Position numbers and translations under genes: made by a program. Source: Deltaproteobacteria bacterium (lineage in GTDB: Bacteria; Desulfobacterota; Desulfuromonadia; Geobacterales; Pseudopelobacteraceae). From it: a stretch of DNA of 64,000 nt. Every line of letters begins with the position of its first letter. Position 1 is the stretch's first letter. The notes under the pieces are model-generated. The model was not told the DNA's origin, did not search any database, and worked only from the letters and a program-made list of their open reading frames with translations. Location of the stretch: the NCBI GenBank assembly GCA_021781535.1, contig JAJXWO010000001.1:62001-126000 (forward strand), in the 5' to 3' direction. Below are positions 27,805-37,966 of this stretch, piece by piece.

Positions 27805-28332
27805 ATGCGGATATATCTTGTAACCCTCCTGCAAATTCTGGTTCTGGCGAACACCGCCTACGCTGGAAGAATTATAGATGGCATGGTGCGCGCGGTCTAT
27901 GATGGTGATACCGTGTTGTTGGCTACCCGCGAGGAAAACCGGCTCACCGTGAGGCTGTACGGAATAGATGCTCCCGAGACGAAGAAACCTGACATACCTG
28001 GGCAACCGTACGGCGACATCTCGAAGCGAATACTGATGTACAAGGTCCTGGGGCGGCGTGTTACCGCTGAGATCGTTGATATTGACCAGTACAAGCGAGC
28101 GGTGGCAGTTATCCGCTATGAAGGGCGGGACATCAACCGCGAGATGGTGGCCGAGGGAATGGCATGGGCGTATCGCCGGTATTTGCAGGGAACATACATC
28201 TCGGACTATATAGGAACAGAAGACCAGGCCCGTTCACATCGCGTCGGACTCTGGAAAACCGCTAATCCACAACCCCCGTGGGAATTCAGACATGGGCGTA
28301 TGAAAAAGGGGAACCGGCTACGGCGCTGGTGA
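27805..28332 (+). CDS. Secreted thermonuclease-family (SNase-like) protein
   Basis: The protein has 175 residues. A signal peptide (ends NTAYA) precedes a staphylococcal-nuclease fold: VYDGDTVLL, VRLYGIDAPE, QPYGDIS and GMAWAYRRYL. The catalytic Arg/Glu/Arg set appears in place around VRLYGIDAPE and the later KRAVAVIRYEGRDIN. It would cut nucleic acid in the periplasm or outside the cell. The ATG starts right after the U32 stop with no gap, so translation is probably coupled although the functions seem unrelated. Confidence 0.88.
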   Translation: MRIYLVTLLQILVLANTAYAGRIIDGMVRAVYDGDTVLLATREENRLTVRLYGIDAPETKKPDIPGQPYGDISKRILMYKVLGRRVTAEIVDIDQYKRAVAVIRYEGRDINREMVAEGMAWAYRRYLQGTYISDYIGTEDQARSHRVGLWKTANPQPPWEFRHGRMKKGNRLRRW

Positions 28333-28362
28333 TTGCAGTTTGGTTGATGGTGCGGTGTTGTA

Positions 28363-29184
28363 CTAGCGGGGATATTTTTTTGCCATCTCAAGGGTATGTT
28401 TGACCCGGGAAATGACCCGCAACGGCTGGACCGGCTTGGGGATAAAATCACTGAATCCTGACTCCAGTGCTTTCTGTTCATCTTCGATCGATGCTTTGGA
28501 GGTCAGCATGATAACAGGAATTTCTGAAATCATCGGATTGGCCTTGATGGCCCGCAATAATCCGTAACCATCCATGCGCGGCATTATCGAATCGGTAATA
28601 ATAAGTTTTGGCCGCTCCGACAGGGCGATTTTCAGCGCTTCCAGGCCGTCCCCGGCCAGCAGCACCGTATAGCCTTCCTTCACAAGTGCCGCCTGGATTA
28701 TCAGTGCAACCGGCGTGGAGTCTTCAACCACCAGGATCGATCCTCCGGCATCAGCACTGCTTTTCAGATAATGCAGTGAAATCGCATCCAGAATCTCTTT
28801 GCGGGTAGCCAGTACGGGAACAATTTGCAGCCCGGAAATGCGGCTCATCATTTCCATGGTTTCCATATCAAAAGGGTCGGTAATCGCCACAGCGAGCATG
28901 GTATCTTTTTGTTTAAGCGGGAAAACCAGCTTCTTCATCGCAAAATCGGATGGCAGGATGTCGAGCAGTTCTTGAGGATAGGTGTGCCTGACAAAATTTT
29001 TAATGGTTTTGAAATTGAACTGTTTCGATAGTGCATCTACCAGCTCCTCCTCGGTTATGACCCCCATTTCTTCAAGTACAATGCCCAAGCGTTTTTTCCC
29101 GGATTTCTGCCGCTCCAGCGCCCGTTCAAGCGTCTTTTTGCTGATAATTTCAGCCTCGACCAGTATGTCGCCTAAATGCTTCAA
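28363..29184 (-). CDS. MshEN (GspE N-terminal)-type domain fused to a response-regulator receiver
   Basis: The protein has about 273 residues. The N-terminal half (about 1-140) matches the T2SSE N-terminal/MshEN pattern: two LG..L...G.I....L..AL..Q blocks (LGDILVEAEIISKKTLERAL and RLGIVLEEMGVITEEELVDAL) followed by the LPSDFAMKKLVFPL segment. MshEN domains in other proteins bind cyclic di-GMP through these blocks. A receiver domain follows (about 150-270) with ILVVEDS, LIITDSIMPRMDGYG (phosphoacceptor Asp) and MLTSK. There is no output domain. A TTG start at 29184 has GGAG five bases upstream; a GTG at 29205 lies inside the hairpin at 29201-29228 and has no ribosome binding site. Confidence 0.82.
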   Translation of the reverse strand: MKHLGDILVEAEIISKKTLERALERQKSGKKRLGIVLEEMGVITEEELVDALSKQFNFKTIKNFVRHTYPQELLDILPSDFAMKKLVFPLKQKDTMLAVAITDPFDMETMEMMSRISGLQIVPVLATRKEILDAISLHYLKSSADAGGSILVVEDSTPVALIIQAALVKEGYTVLLAGDGLEALKIALSERPKLIITDSIMPRMDGYGLLRAIKANPMISEIPVIMLTSKASIEDEQKALESGFSDFIPKPVQPLRVISRVKHTLEMAKKYPR

Positions 29185-29200
29185 TACAGCTCCGTTCTCA

Positions 29201-29228
29201 ACCACCAGTCATATACACGACTGGTGGT
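29201..29228. repeat. Perfect 10-bp inverted repeat between the chemoreceptor and MshEN-receiver genes
   Basis: ACCACCAGTC and GACTGGTGGT are separated by eight bases. It lies between the stop of the upstream chemoreceptor (29251, minus strand) and the likely start of the receiver gene (29184). No T tract follows on either strand, so it is more likely an RNA processing or stability element, or a protein site, than a terminator. Confidence 0.75.
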
Positions 29229-29250
29229 CGCTTGTGTGAAGAATGGGGTG

Positions 29251-31335
29251 TTATTTGGGAACCAGATAGCCGATACGAATCCCGCCCCAATGCCGGTTGT
29301 TTATAACCAACGGTTTTGACATGTCATTCAAAATCTCCCCGGTGTCACGGCGATAGGTCTGCAGGAGGTACCCTTCCGTGTTGCGGGCGCAGCGGATACC
29401 GGTGTGATCATCAAAAATGCGCTTGGTCCGGTTGTTGTTTTTGTCTATGTCAGCATTTCCGGTCAACGGTTTGCTGAAACGCAGGTTGTGGCAGGGGCAA
29501 TAACCGTTGTTGTCAATGCAGATGGCATACATCACCTTGTTGTCACGGTTGACGATTGCTTCCTGAATCGGCGAAATCACCTTGTCGAAGAATGAATCAA
29601 AGCGGGTGGTAAACTTTTGCGGGGAAGTATTTGGTACCGGTACATAGTTTCTGTCGAACAGGCTTTCAAGGGTAATGCTTCTATCCTTGAGAGCTTTATC
29701 AATGGCAGCGAGAGTCTGCTCCTCTATTTCACGAATGTAGATTCGGACGGTATCGTGGTAATTGCCGACCGAAAATTTCCCGACCGAACCGTAGATCTGC
29801 TCAACAATCTCGGAAAACGTTACAAATGCCTGGCTGGTTTTCTGCATCATCACATAGGTCTCTTCCGCGCTGTGGGAAACGAGATGGATCATTTCGGAAA
29901 TATTATTTGTTGTGGCATTCTGTTCTTCAGAAGCGGTTGCAATCTGCTCAATCATGATTCGCGACTCGTTGGCGTGATTCTTGATGTTTTCCAGGCTGTC
30001 ACGAGCCTCTTCAGCCTTGGCAAGCCCGGTCTTGACGAGAATGCTTTCAGTGCCGATCATATCTGCGGCACTGCGGCTGGTTTTTTGGATGCTTGCTACA
30101 ACCTTTTTGATCTCGCGGGTTGAAGCGGTTGTTTTCTCCGCAAGCCCCTTGACCTCGCTGGCAACCACCGCAAATCCTTTGCCGGCATCTCCGGCCCGGG
30201 CCGCTTCAATCGAAGCATTGAGCGCCAGCAAGTTGGTCTGGTCGGCAATGTCTTCGATCAGAACAACCATTTCACCGATATGAGTGGAAGCCGCCTCCAG
30301 TTCACGGATGATTACCAGTGTGTTATTCACGCTGCCACTGATCTGCTGCATGCAGTCCCACGTTTCTTCAACAACGGCCATGCCGCTGTTGGCAGCGCTG
30401 TCGACCGCACTGGAAAGTGAGGCCGCCCGGTGAGTGTTTTCAGTCACGTCATGAATTGTCTGGGCCATCTCTTCGGAAGAAGCGGCAACCGTGATGGCCT
30501 GATCTTTCTGATCCTGGGTCATCTTCAGTGTCCGTTCGGTACCGACGGCTAATTCACAAACGTTTGTTCCGATCAGGCATGTTTGTGAATAGAGATCGGA
30601 AAAAGTGTCGCGTATTTTTCCCGTGAGGTTATTCACTTCTTCACCAAGGCGACCGATTTCGCAGGTAGAGCGAACCTCAAGTACCTTGGTCAGGTCACCT
30701 TCGCTGCCGGCCAGATCACCCAGCTGTTTGTAAAGCTCAATTATCTGTTGGACTACGGTGCGGTTGAAAAAAACATATAACGTTGCCAGCATGGCGAAAA
30801 AGAAAAACGCACCAACTGCCGACATTACCAGTGTCAGTCGCATGGCTGTTGCAAATCCGTCTTCAAGGGATGTCGTAAGAATAATGCCGCCTAAGTACTT
30901 CTTATCAGCGGTGTGGCATCCCCGACAGCGCTCTTCATTTGCCAGGGGGACAGCCAGATCAAGAAAACGCTTTCCGTCCTTGCTGGCGGACAATTCTTTG
31001 GGAGCGCCGGCAGCAATTGCCATGCGCATCTCCTCGCTGACCGCATCACCTTTCCATTCCTTCCCGTCGGCATCAAAAAGGCGAATTCCTGCAACGCCGC
31101 CCTTTGTCTTGATTTCGTTGATATACCCGCTGAAATCCTTCATATCGCCCTTTGTCATCTGGTTAAGGATGTCATGGGTGACGCTGGTTGCCAGCTGCCG
31201 GGCATTTTTTTTCTGCAGGTCAATGGTGGAGGTGTATTCGAGATAGATCGACAGAATGCCAAGACCGGCAAAGCCAATGAAAAGTGTGGCGGCTATTATG
31301 AGGACGATCTTGCGGGTCAGGATTGACTTGAACAT
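29251..31335 (-). CDS. Methyl-accepting chemotaxis protein with periplasmic c-type heme motif
   Basis: The protein has 694 residues. An N-terminal membrane segment (about 9-31) is followed by a periplasmic sensor region containing CRGCH (137-141), the covalent heme c motif. A second membrane segment lies at about 165-188, then a HAMP region and the chemoreceptor signalling core with [24 protein letters not shown]-terminal extension of about 150 residues follows, ending with [20 protein letters not shown]; this extension also occurs in other bacterial chemoreceptors. A heme in the sensor suggests redox, O2 or NO sensing, as in the heme-c chemoreceptors known from Geobacter. The ligand is inferred. 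Confidence 0.9.
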   Translation of the reverse strand: MFKSILTRKIVLIIAATLFIGFAGLGILSIYLEYTSTIDLQKKNARQLATSVTHDILNQMTKGDMKDFSGYINEIKTKGGVAGIRLFDADGKEWKGDAVSEEMRMAIAAGAPKELSASKDGKRFLDLAVPLANEERCRGCHTADKKYLGGIILTTSLEDGFATAMRLTLVMSAVGAFFFFAMLATLYVFFNRTVVQQIIELYKQLGDLAGSEGDLTKVLEVRSTCEIGRLGEEVNNLTGKIRDTFSDLYSQTCLIGTNVCELAVGTERTLKMTQDQKDQAITVAASSEEMAQTIHDVTENTHRAASLSSAVDSAANSGMAVVEETWDCMQQISGSVNNTLVIIRELEAASTHIGEMVVLIEDIADQTNLLALNASIEAARAGDAGKGFAVVASEVKGLAEKTTASTREIKKVVASIQKTSRSAADMIGTESILVKTGLAKAEEARDSLENIKNHANESRIMIEQIATASEEQNATTNNISEMIHLVSHSAEETYVMMQKTSQAFVTFSEIVEQIYGSVGKFSVGNYHDTVRIYIREIEEQTLAAIDKALKDRSITLESLFDRNYVPVPNTSPQKFTTRFDSFFDKVISPIQEAIVNRDNKVMYAICIDNNGYCPCHNLRFSKPLTGNADIDKNNNRTKRIFDDHTGIRCARNTEGYLLQTYRRDTGEILNDMSKPLVINNRHWGGIRIGYLVPK

Positions 31336-31547
31336 GATTTATCACCTTTTTGCAGAGGATTAAAAATATGGCAGGCGGGAATACTACACTATGGGAGGGT
31401 TTTATACAAACGGTTTGTTGCATAATAAAACTCTGTTATTTACTAACCAACGGATATAAATGAGGTTGCTATGCTCGTTCGGTCATTGAAAAAAATCAGC
31501 ACAAAAGAATAATGGAGCTGCCTATAAAGTAAGAAGTCAGGAACGAG

Positions 31548-31579
31548 AAAAGCCTGGAAGAATAATCTTCCAGGCTTTT
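31548..31579 (-). terminator. Terminator after rpmA (possibly bidirectional)
   Basis: AAAAGCCTGGAAG, loop AATAAT, CTTCCAGGCTTTT: a perfect 13-bp stem with A/T ends, lying 27 bases beyond the rpmA stop. No other gene reads into it from the left within 200 bases. Confidence 0.9.
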
Positions 31580-31605
31580 GAATGAATAATGAAAAGAGAC
31601 TGCTA

Positions 31606-31860
31606 TTAGTTCGGATATACTGAAACCTTTTTACGGTCTTTACCCAGGCGCTCGAACGCTACCACACCTTCAATCAGGGCGAACAGGGTGTAATCCTTGC
31701 CGCAACCAACGTTGTTGCCGGGGTGAATCTGTGTACCACGCTGGCGATAAATGATATTACCCGCCTTCACGCTTTCGCCGCCGAATTTCTTGCAGCCCAG
31801 ACGCTGTCCGCCTGAATCTCTACCGTTTCTTGAGCTACCACCAGCTTTTTTATGTGCCAT
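31606..31860 (-). CDS. rpmA: 50S ribosomal protein L27
   Basis: The protein has 84 residues, starting [20 protein letters not shown], with the conserved [15 protein letters not shown] core. The N-terminus reaches the peptidyl transferase centre. It begins without the short cleaved prefix seen in Firmicutes. It follows rplU at 38 bases, the usual rplU-rpmA operon, but the usual downstream obgE is missing here; the operon ends at a strong terminator. Confidence 0.97.
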   Translation of the reverse strand: MAHKKAGGSSRNGRDSGGQRLGCKKFGGESVKAGNIIYRQRGTQIHPGNNVGCGKDYTLFALIEGVVAFERLGKDRKKVSVYPN

Positions 31861-31898
31861 TTCCGTATCTCCTGGGAAAAATATTTATGCGGTTTTGG

Positions 31899-32207
31899 TT
31901 AAGCAGTAATCTTTTCAATCTTGAGAACGGTCAGGTGCTGACGGTGACCGCGCAATTTGCGTGAGTCCTTGCGGCGTTTGGATTTGAACACGAGAACTTT
32001 TTTGCCTTTGCCCTGTACGGCAATCCTGGCTGTTACGGAAGCTCCGGCGACGAGTGGTGCGCCTACAACCGTTTTTTCTCCGCCTACCATGAGTATTTCG
32101 GCAAATTCGATACTATCACCGATTTCACCCTCAAGTTTTTCAACCTTGAGAAATTCGCCTTCAGCAACCTTGTATTGCTTGCCACCTGTTTTGATAACTG
32201 CGTACAT
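31899..32207 (-). CDS. rplU: 50S ribosomal protein L21
   Basis: The protein has 102 residues, starting [14 protein letters not shown] and ending with the [17 protein letters not shown] rRNA-binding region. I set the start at 32207 to match the universal N-terminus; GGAG lies upstream at normal spacing. An upstream in-frame ATG at 32219 would add four residues not seen in L21. Confidence 0.97.
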   Translation of the reverse strand: MYAVIKTGGKQYKVAEGEFLKVEKLEGEIGDSIEFAEILMVGGEKTVVGAPLVAGASVTARIAVQGKGKKVLVFKSKRRKDSRKLRGHRQHLTVLKIEKITA

Positions 32208-32246
32208 ATGCATCTCCATCCGCTTCTGATTTTTAAAGAGTTATGG

Positions 32247-32275
32247 AATATAGATACATGAGAGTAACAAGTCAA
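32247..32275 (-). promoter_or_regulatory. Promoter of rplU-rpmA
   Basis: On the minus strand, TTGACT (32275-32270) and TATATT (32252-32247) are spaced by exactly 17 bases. The leader to rplU is about 35 nt. Confidence 0.75.
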
Positions 32276-32340
32276 GCAGAAAATAATACCAGTCGCGGAC
32301 CCGGTATTCTGTGCCGGTATGGAGGCCTTGTTGTCTGATG

Positions 32341-33417
32341 TTATTCGGTTTCCGAAGTATTGCCGAAGAGCTCGTCAAAAATTGCCTGCACGGTTGTGAT
32401 CCGGTTTGCTTTCCAGGCATTAGTCCCGCAAAAAATCAGACCGGTCTCAACATCACCACGTTGGGCACGGTCCAGAGCGGTAACGATGCAGAAGCGTTCC
32501 CCGGATTCCTTATAGGAGCATTTCTTCAGGCAACCCATGCGGCATGGCGTATGGTGGTCAAGATCGTACTGGCGAATGTTGTCGATGTTGTTCAAGATGG
32601 CACGTCCGGGAAGTCCTGCCGGGCTCATAATCAGGCCGATATCTTCTTCGGTGCACTCAATGTAGCGCTGTTTGAACTCTTCGCTGGCATCACACTCTTC
32701 TGTGCAGACAAAGCGGCTGGCCATCTGTACTCCGTCAGCCCCCTCAGCCAGGGCATGTTCCAGATCTGCACGATCCCAGATCCCGCCAGCGGCAATTACC
32801 GGGACTTCAGCGCCGCACTCATCGCGGAAAAAAGCCTTGATATCACGTATCGTTGCGTATTGGTCATACTCGCCGGTGCCGATGTTTTCCATCTTTTCAC
32901 CCAGGTGGCCGCCAGCTGTATCCGGATCTTCTACCACTACTGCATCCGGCAGCCGGTGATAGGCTTTTTGCCACTTTCGCACAATAAGTTGTGCCGCCCG
33001 GAGAGAAGAGACTATCGGTACCAGAGCGACATCCGGATGATCGGCCGTCAGTTCCGGAAGTCCCATCGGCAGGCCGGCGCCGCATACAATCACTTTGGCG
33101 CCGCCTTCGATGGCCGCTTTAACGAGCGGGACGAAATCCGATAGTGCAACCATGACATTAACGCCGATCACTCCGTCCGGAGCAATTTCATACGCCTTGC
33201 GCAACTCGGCTTTAAATGCCTCGGTTTCTGCCTGAAAAAAATTCTTGCCATCATAAAGGCCGCTATTGAGGGCTATGCCGGCAGCAGCGACCAGGCCGAC
33301 GCCGCCGCATTTCGCAACATGCCCGGCCAACCGTCCGGCAGATATCCGGGCACCCATGCCGCCCTGGATAAGCGGATAACGAACGATGTGTTTCCCAATT
33401 TTTAGTGGCTGTGCCAT
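32341..33417 (-). CDS. Nitronate monooxygenase / 2-nitropropane dioxygenase family flavoprotein
   Basis: The protein has about 358 residues. It is an FMN-binding TIM barrel with YPLIQGGMGARISAGRLA at the N-terminus, VVVEDPDTAGGHLGE in the middle, and VIAAGGIWDRADLEHALAEGADGVQMASRFV carrying the phosphate-binding loop. Family members oxidise nitronates or act as FabK-like enoyl reductases. The Cys-rich C-terminal piece (CRMGCLKKCSY) is typical of the larger bacterial group often next to polyketide or lipid genes. The ATG at 33417 follows a G-run; a GTG at 33429 is less likely. Confidence 0.87.
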   Translation of the reverse strand: MAQPLKIGKHIVRYPLIQGGMGARISAGRLAGHVAKCGGVGLVAAAGIALNSGLYDGKNFFQAETEAFKAELRKAYEIAPDGVIGVNVMVALSDFVPLVKAAIEGGAKVIVCGAGLPMGLPELTADHPDVALVPIVSSLRAAQLIVRKWQKAYHRLPDAVVVEDPDTAGGHLGEKMENIGTGEYDQYATIRDIKAFFRDECGAEVPVIAAGGIWDRADLEHALAEGADGVQMASRFVCTEECDASEEFKQRYIECTEEDIGLIMSPAGLPGRAILNNIDNIRQYDLDHHTPCRMGCLKKCSYKESGERFCIVTALDRAQRGDVETGLIFCGTNAWKANRITTVQAIFDELFGNTSETE

Positions 33418-33594
33418 AGCCCCCCCCACGGAGTGTTTTTATCCGCGGTATCATAGCAAAGCATCAGCCATACTGTTTGTAATAGTTTTGTAAAACGATC
33501 TGCCACGCGTCAACTTCCCCTCCAAATTTTTTTCTGGACTTATTGAGCTATTCTCACTAAAATCCGACAGTTCATTTGAATTCAGGAGTTGGCT

Positions 33595-33951
33595 ATGGAA
33601 CAGGAAAAACTCGATTATTTTAAAAATATATTGAATGAAGAGTTAAAATCCCTGCTGGGTGAAGCTGGCAAGACTGTAACGGAAATGACTTCGGATGCAT
33701 CAAATTTTCCCGACCCGACCGATCGTGCCACACAGGAATCCGATCGCAACTTTGAGCTGCGTATCAGGGACCGGGAACGGAAATTGATCAATAAAATCAA
33801 GGACGCTCTCGACCGCATTGAGTCTAAACAATTCGGCATTTGCGACGATTGCGGAGAAGAAATCAGCGAAGCCCGCCTCAGGGTAAGACCGGTAACCACC
33901 CAATGTATCGATTGCAAGATGGCTGCTGAGGAAAAGGAACTGCGCATTTAA
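33595..33951 (+). CDS. DksA/TraR-family zinc-finger protein
   Basis: The protein has 118 residues. A coiled coil (about 1-75) carries a DPTDRATQESDR stretch like the DksA coiled-coil tip region, followed by a four-cysteine zinc finger (Cys83, Cys86, Cys104, Cys107). Such proteins bind in the RNA polymerase secondary channel and act with (p)ppGpp. DksA's tip has DxxDxA; here DPTDRA fits. AGGAG precedes the ATG; a TTG two codons upstream is not preferred. Confidence 0.9.
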   Translation: MEQEKLDYFKNILNEELKSLLGEAGKTVTEMTSDASNFPDPTDRATQESDRNFELRIRDRERKLINKIKDALDRIESKQFGICDDCGEEISEARLRVRPVTTQCIDCKMAAEEKELRI

Positions 33952-33986
33952 TTTCATTAACTGTATGACGGTACACAGGGTCAGGC

Positions 33987-35354
33987 ATGAATATTCATGA
34001 TTCTTTACAAAATCCTGAGACCGATAATCGCCTTTCTGAACTGACACTTTTGTATCAATTCAGCAACACCATGCTTTCCACCATACGCCTCAACAAGTTG
34101 ATGCACCTTATCCTTACCGCGATTACGGCGCCATCATCCAACCTCTTTGAACGCACCATTCTGTTTTTACGCAACGAAAAATCAAACGTCCTGCAAGGAA
34201 TGCTGGCTGTAACCCGCCAATTATCAGAAGGCCTCCAGATTGTCGGTGGCCACGATGCCCTCGAAAGTCGGTGGGATATCAGCGATGAATTAATTTCACG
34301 GCAACGATCCGCTGAATTCTGTCTGCAGGTGCGTTTGACACGTATTGAAATCGACAGCGCTTGCCCACTGATACACCACATAGTTTCAGAGCGGAGTTTC
34401 TGCCACTCCGAGGATATTCTTTGCCAAAAATGCCCCACCTGTCACTTTATGAGGCCATTATGCTCCGGGCCGTTTGCCGCTGTGCCACTCGTCGCCCACG
34501 AAACGACCATCGGCATGGTTGTTGTGGACAATCCCGATACCGGCCTTAAAATTACATGCGACAATCTGCATTTTCTTCAGCTTTTTGCCAATCAGGCCGG
34601 CATGGCCATTGAAAATTCGATGCTGTACAATCGTATCAAAGATGCCCACTTGAACCTGAAAGATGCCCGTGAACGCCTGTTGCATGGCGAGCGTCTCGCG
34701 GCCATCGGGGAGATGGCGGCAAACCTGGCCCATGAACTGAAAAACCCGCTCATCACTATCGGGGGTTTTGCCGGACGGTTGCTCAAGTCACTCCCCGATG
34801 AGACGCGGGAACATCAGTATGCAGACACCATCGTTTCAGAAGTCAGCAGGCTGGAAAAAATGCTGGCTGAAATTCTGGCGTTTTCTCGCAAGCCGACAAT
34901 CTGCTTTTGTGTCTGCGATCTGGAGGAAATTATTCAGGAGTGCCTTGCAAGCTGTGCGGCCACTTTTGAAGACCATAATATTACAGTATCTTTTTCCTGT
35001 GAAGCCCGTCCATGGAAGGTCTCCGGTGACGCGCACCAGCTGAAACAAGTGTTTCTCAATCTGATATTAAACGCCTGTGATGCCATGCCTGACGGGGGAA
35101 AACTGATTCTGGCTCTTGAAAGGACATCACTTGGCAAAGAAATGATTGTTGCTACTGTTGAGGACACTGGCGGCGGGATTCCGGAACATATGTTCCAGCA
35201 GATCTTTAATCCATTTTTTACAACCAAACACCACGGAACCGGTCTCGGGCTTGCGATTGCAAACCGTATCATCCTCAATCATTTTGGCTCGATCGAGGCT
35301 CACAATAGTGGACAAGGTGCCGTTTTCAAAATAACGTTGCCGCTGGCAAAATAA
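33987..35354 (+). CDS. GAF-domain sensor histidine kinase with cysteine cluster
   Basis: The protein has 455 residues and no membrane segments, so it is cytoplasmic. The N-terminal GAF-like sensor (about 18-210) contains Cys146, Cys149, Cys152 and Cys159, arranged CxxCxxCHx6C. The kinase core follows: phosphoacceptor His249 in [10 protein letters not shown], the N box [13 protein letters not shown]1 [10 protein letters not shown] box [18 protein letters not shown]. It is a family of NtrB-like orphan kinases; no response regulator is adjacent on this strand. Start ATG 33987 follows the DksA gene by 35 bases. Confidence 0.88.
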   Translation: MNIHDSLQNPETDNRLSELTLLYQFSNTMLSTIRLNKLMHLILTAITAPSSNLFERTILFLRNEKSNVLQGMLAVTRQLSEGLQIVGGHDALESRWDISDELISRQRSAEFCLQVRLTRIEIDSACPLIHHIVSERSFCHSEDILCQKCPTCHFMRPLCSGPFAAVPLVAHETTIGMVVVDNPDTGLKITCDNLHFLQLFANQAGMAIENSMLYNRIKDAHLNLKDARERLLHGERLAAIGEMAANLAHELKNPLITIGGFAGRLLKSLPDETREHQYADTIVSEVSRLEKMLAEILAFSRKPTICFCVCDLEEIIQECLASCAATFEDHNITVSFSCEARPWKVSGDAHQLKQVFLNLILNACDAMPDGGKLILALERTSLGKEMIVATVEDTGGGIPEHMFQQIFNPFFTTKHHGTGLGLAIANRIILNHFGSIEAHNSGQGAVFKITLPLAK

Positions 35355-35444
35355 TCGATTGATTTCCCGGGCTCTGGCTTGACTGGAAGAATGCCGCGCA
35401 TGTAATAAAGCCCTCCCCATTTCATATCCGGCTGTCAGCTAAAA

Positions 35445-36017
35445 TTATATTGTCATTCTTGTGATGTGTTGCCCCATGAATGTCGTGATCGTAGCGAAGA
35501 ACATGATGAAAAGTATCGCCACAATTAAGCCGATGATGACGCTCCACGTGATAACCCAATTATTTACCCCGCCCACCTCCTGAAGTACGGGAATATAATA
35601 CTGTGGTGATTGTTTCGCTCGTATATCACAAATATTCGATTTTACATGCCGGTAATAAAGGTAGTTGCCTATTACACCAACACCGATGTGCATAAAGAAG
35701 TTTATGCCGGGTATGCAGAAGATTATAAAAGTGATAACAGCCAGCGCATACATTTTGCGATAGAGGAACCAGAGGAACGTAAAGCCGAAACATGACCAAT
35801 TCCATGTTATGCAGAATGTTTCTCTCCCACGGAGTGTGAAATTGGAAAATTTCTGAATGTAATAATATGAATTTGTACCTACGAAAGCACGGATTTCCTC
35901 TGGGGTGATATTATCAATGTTGATAGCATTATACGGATCAAGGTTGAGCATCGAACCGCAATGCTTGCATTTTATCGCTCCATCTAAAATAGTTTCCCTG
36001 CAGTATGGACAGATCAT
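35445..36017 (-). CDS. Zinc-ribbon DUF2628-like membrane protein
   Basis: The protein has 190 residues. An N-terminal zinc ribbon (CPYCRETILDGAIKCKHCG, residues 3-21) is followed by a soluble spacer and two or three membrane segments with FTFLWFLYRKMYALAVITF, as in DUF2628 proteins, then a C-terminal hydrophobic segment. The function is unknown. Its base composition is lower in GC than the neighbours. Nothing visible links it to the flanking kinase or chemoreceptor. Confidence 0.75.
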   Translation of the reverse strand: MICPYCRETILDGAIKCKHCGSMLNLDPYNAINIDNITPEEIRAFVGTNSYYYIQKFSNFTLRGRETFCITWNWSCFGFTFLWFLYRKMYALAVITFIIFCIPGINFFMHIGVGVIGNYLYYRHVKSNICDIRAKQSPQYYIPVLQEVGGVNNWVITWSVIIGLIVAILFIMFFATITTFMGQHITRMTI

Positions 36018-36120
36018 TTACAAAGCCTCGCAGATAGTGATGCCGTCTGTGTCCTCAATTCAGATAAAACTTCAATGAGTCGGTTCCCGCTTATAGATTA
36101 TCTTCTCCGGAATCCTTTCA

Positions 36121-37746
36121 TCATAACTTGAATTGCTGCACAAGTCTCTGAAGTTCCTCTGCGTTACCCTGCAGCCGTGTTGCTGCCGCCGCAGACTCTT
36201 GCGCACCGTGTGATGTTTGCTGAACCACTTCGGTGATCTGGTGCATATTACTTGATATTTCGCTGGTAGTGGCGGTCTGCTCTTCAGCCGCAGTTGCTAT
36301 CTGGTTTACTTGCATTGCAACATCATTGATCTGCTGGAGTATGTCTTCTAATGCGCGGCCGGATTTTTCAGCCTCAATAGTTCCGGCTTCAACCTGATGG
36401 ACTCCCTGCTCCATAGCGGTGACAGCGCCTTTGGTCTCGTTCTGGATTGCTTTAATCATCTCGCCTATCTCTCGTGTTGCTCGTGTCGTCCTTTCTGCCA
36501 AAGCGCGAACCTCATCGGCAACGACGGCAAACCCTCTGCCCTGTTCACCCGCCCTCGCTGCTTCTATTGCCGCGTTAAGCGCCAGCAGGTTGGTCTGGTC
36601 GGCGATATCTTCAATTGTGCCAATGATTGCTCCAATCTGGTCGGACCGCTCACCCAGACTTGCTACAGTTTTTGCCGATTCTTGAACTTTATCGGCGATC
36701 TGGTTCATAACTGTTACGGTCTTTTCTACTACTTCGGCCCCGTTTTGTGCCGATTGAGAAGCACGTTGTGCTCCTTCAGCAGCCATCTGGCAGTTTTGTG
36801 CGATATCTCCGGATGTCGCAGACATCTCTTCACCAGCAGTTGCAACAGTGCCGGCTTGTGCCGCAACCTCTTCAGCACCTGTGGCAATTTGTTCAGCAGT
36901 GGAGTTCAGCTGACTTGAGGCAGATGCAACCTGGTTAGATGTTGAGGAAATTTGACTGATAATAGAGCGAAGTTTCTCAATGAAGAGGTTAAAGCTGCCG
37001 CAGATATCCCCCAGTTCATCATTGCCGGTGTAGGTCAGGCGTTTGGTGAGGTCACCGTCTCCTGCGGCAATATCTCTCACCAGCACATCTATCTGATCAA
37101 GTGGCCTTTTTATAGAACGGATCAGGATCGTCACCATGATCAGAACAATTATGATGGAGATGACAATAATTAAAATCGTAAGGGTGAGGTCATGCCGTTC
37201 GTCCATGTCCAACTGCTTCTTGACGTTGGCCATTGATTCGTCGTTAGCAGTTGCATAGTCCGCGATATTCTTTTCCGACTGATGAATGGAATCCTTAAAT
37301 TCCTCTATGGCCTTGTTGGCATCGGCAGGGGTCTTTATTGTGCCGCTTTTTATCTTTTCGATGACCTTGAAGAAACCTGTTTCGTAGCCTTCCAATGATT
37401 TATTTATGTCTGCAAGCAACGCTTTATCTTTCGGCCCATCCTCCAGCTTTAATAACGTGTCCATACGCATTTTGGCATGCGCGCGGGCCTCGCTCCATTT
37501 TTTGGTGTAGTCATCCACTTTGGCAAGGTCATCAATATTCAGAAAGGCATCTTTTTCATAGCGGCGCATGATGTTGATGTTCGCTCTCATGCGTTGGGCG
37601 GTTTCAACGACCTTGGCGTCTACCCCGATCGTCTTGTCACTCTTGGTTCTCATATCTTTTAGTTCATAAAGACCAACTCCGCCTAAAAGCAACAGAAAGA
37701 AAAGACATGTTCCAAACCCAAATATCAGCCGCGTTCCGATTTTCAT
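36121..37746 (-). CDS. Methyl-accepting chemotaxis protein with four-helix sensor
   Basis: The protein has about 541 residues. A membrane segment near residues 11-31 is followed by a periplasmic four-helix-bundle sensor (4HB_MCP type) with [24 protein letters not shown], a second membrane segment (about 190-212), HAMP, and a signalling core with [45 protein letters not shown] 37746 has AAGGAG at eight bases; an ATG further upstream at 37830 lacks one. No CheB/CheR-tethering pentapeptide is visible at the C-terminus. The ligand is unknown. Confidence 0.92.
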   Translation of the reverse strand: MKIGTRLIFGFGTCLFFLLLLGGVGLYELKDMRTKSDKTIGVDAKVVETAQRMRANINIMRRYEKDAFLNIDDLAKVDDYTKKWSEARAHAKMRMDTLLKLEDGPKDKALLADINKSLEGYETGFFKVIEKIKSGTIKTPADANKAIEEFKDSIHQSEKNIADYATANDESMANVKKQLDMDERHDLTLTILIIVISIIIVLIMVTILIRSIKRPLDQIDVLVRDIAAGDGDLTKRLTYTGNDELGDICGSFNLFIEKLRSIISQISSTSNQVASASSQLNSTAEQIATGAEEVAAQAGTVATAGEEMSATSGDIAQNCQMAAEGAQRASQSAQNGAEVVEKTVTVMNQIADKVQESAKTVASLGERSDQIGAIIGTIEDIADQTNLLALNAAIEAARAGEQGRGFAVVADEVRALAERTTRATREIGEMIKAIQNETKGAVTAMEQGVHQVEAGTIEAEKSGRALEDILQQINDVAMQVNQIATAAEEQTATTSEISSNMHQITEVVQQTSHGAQESAAAATRLQGNAEELQRLVQQFKL

Positions 37747-37966
37747 CTGCCATCTCCTTTGTTTTTGGTTCCTTGACATGACTCGCTCATAATGCCTTTG
37801 ACAGATACCATTAAAAATGTTCGCAATCAACTAGATGATCAAAAAATGATACCACACCATAGGCACGCGTAGAGCGGGTGGCTTGAAAAAACCTTGCATA
37901 TGGAGTTAGACATGAGGAAAGTCGGAGGGGTGAGTGGGCGTTTTTTGTTGTAGTGCAAATTGTTTG

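Noticed and set aside
31406-31418. ACAAAC-G-GTTTGT small palindrome upstream of the heme chemoreceptor
   Set aside because: Too short and single-copy here to call an operator.
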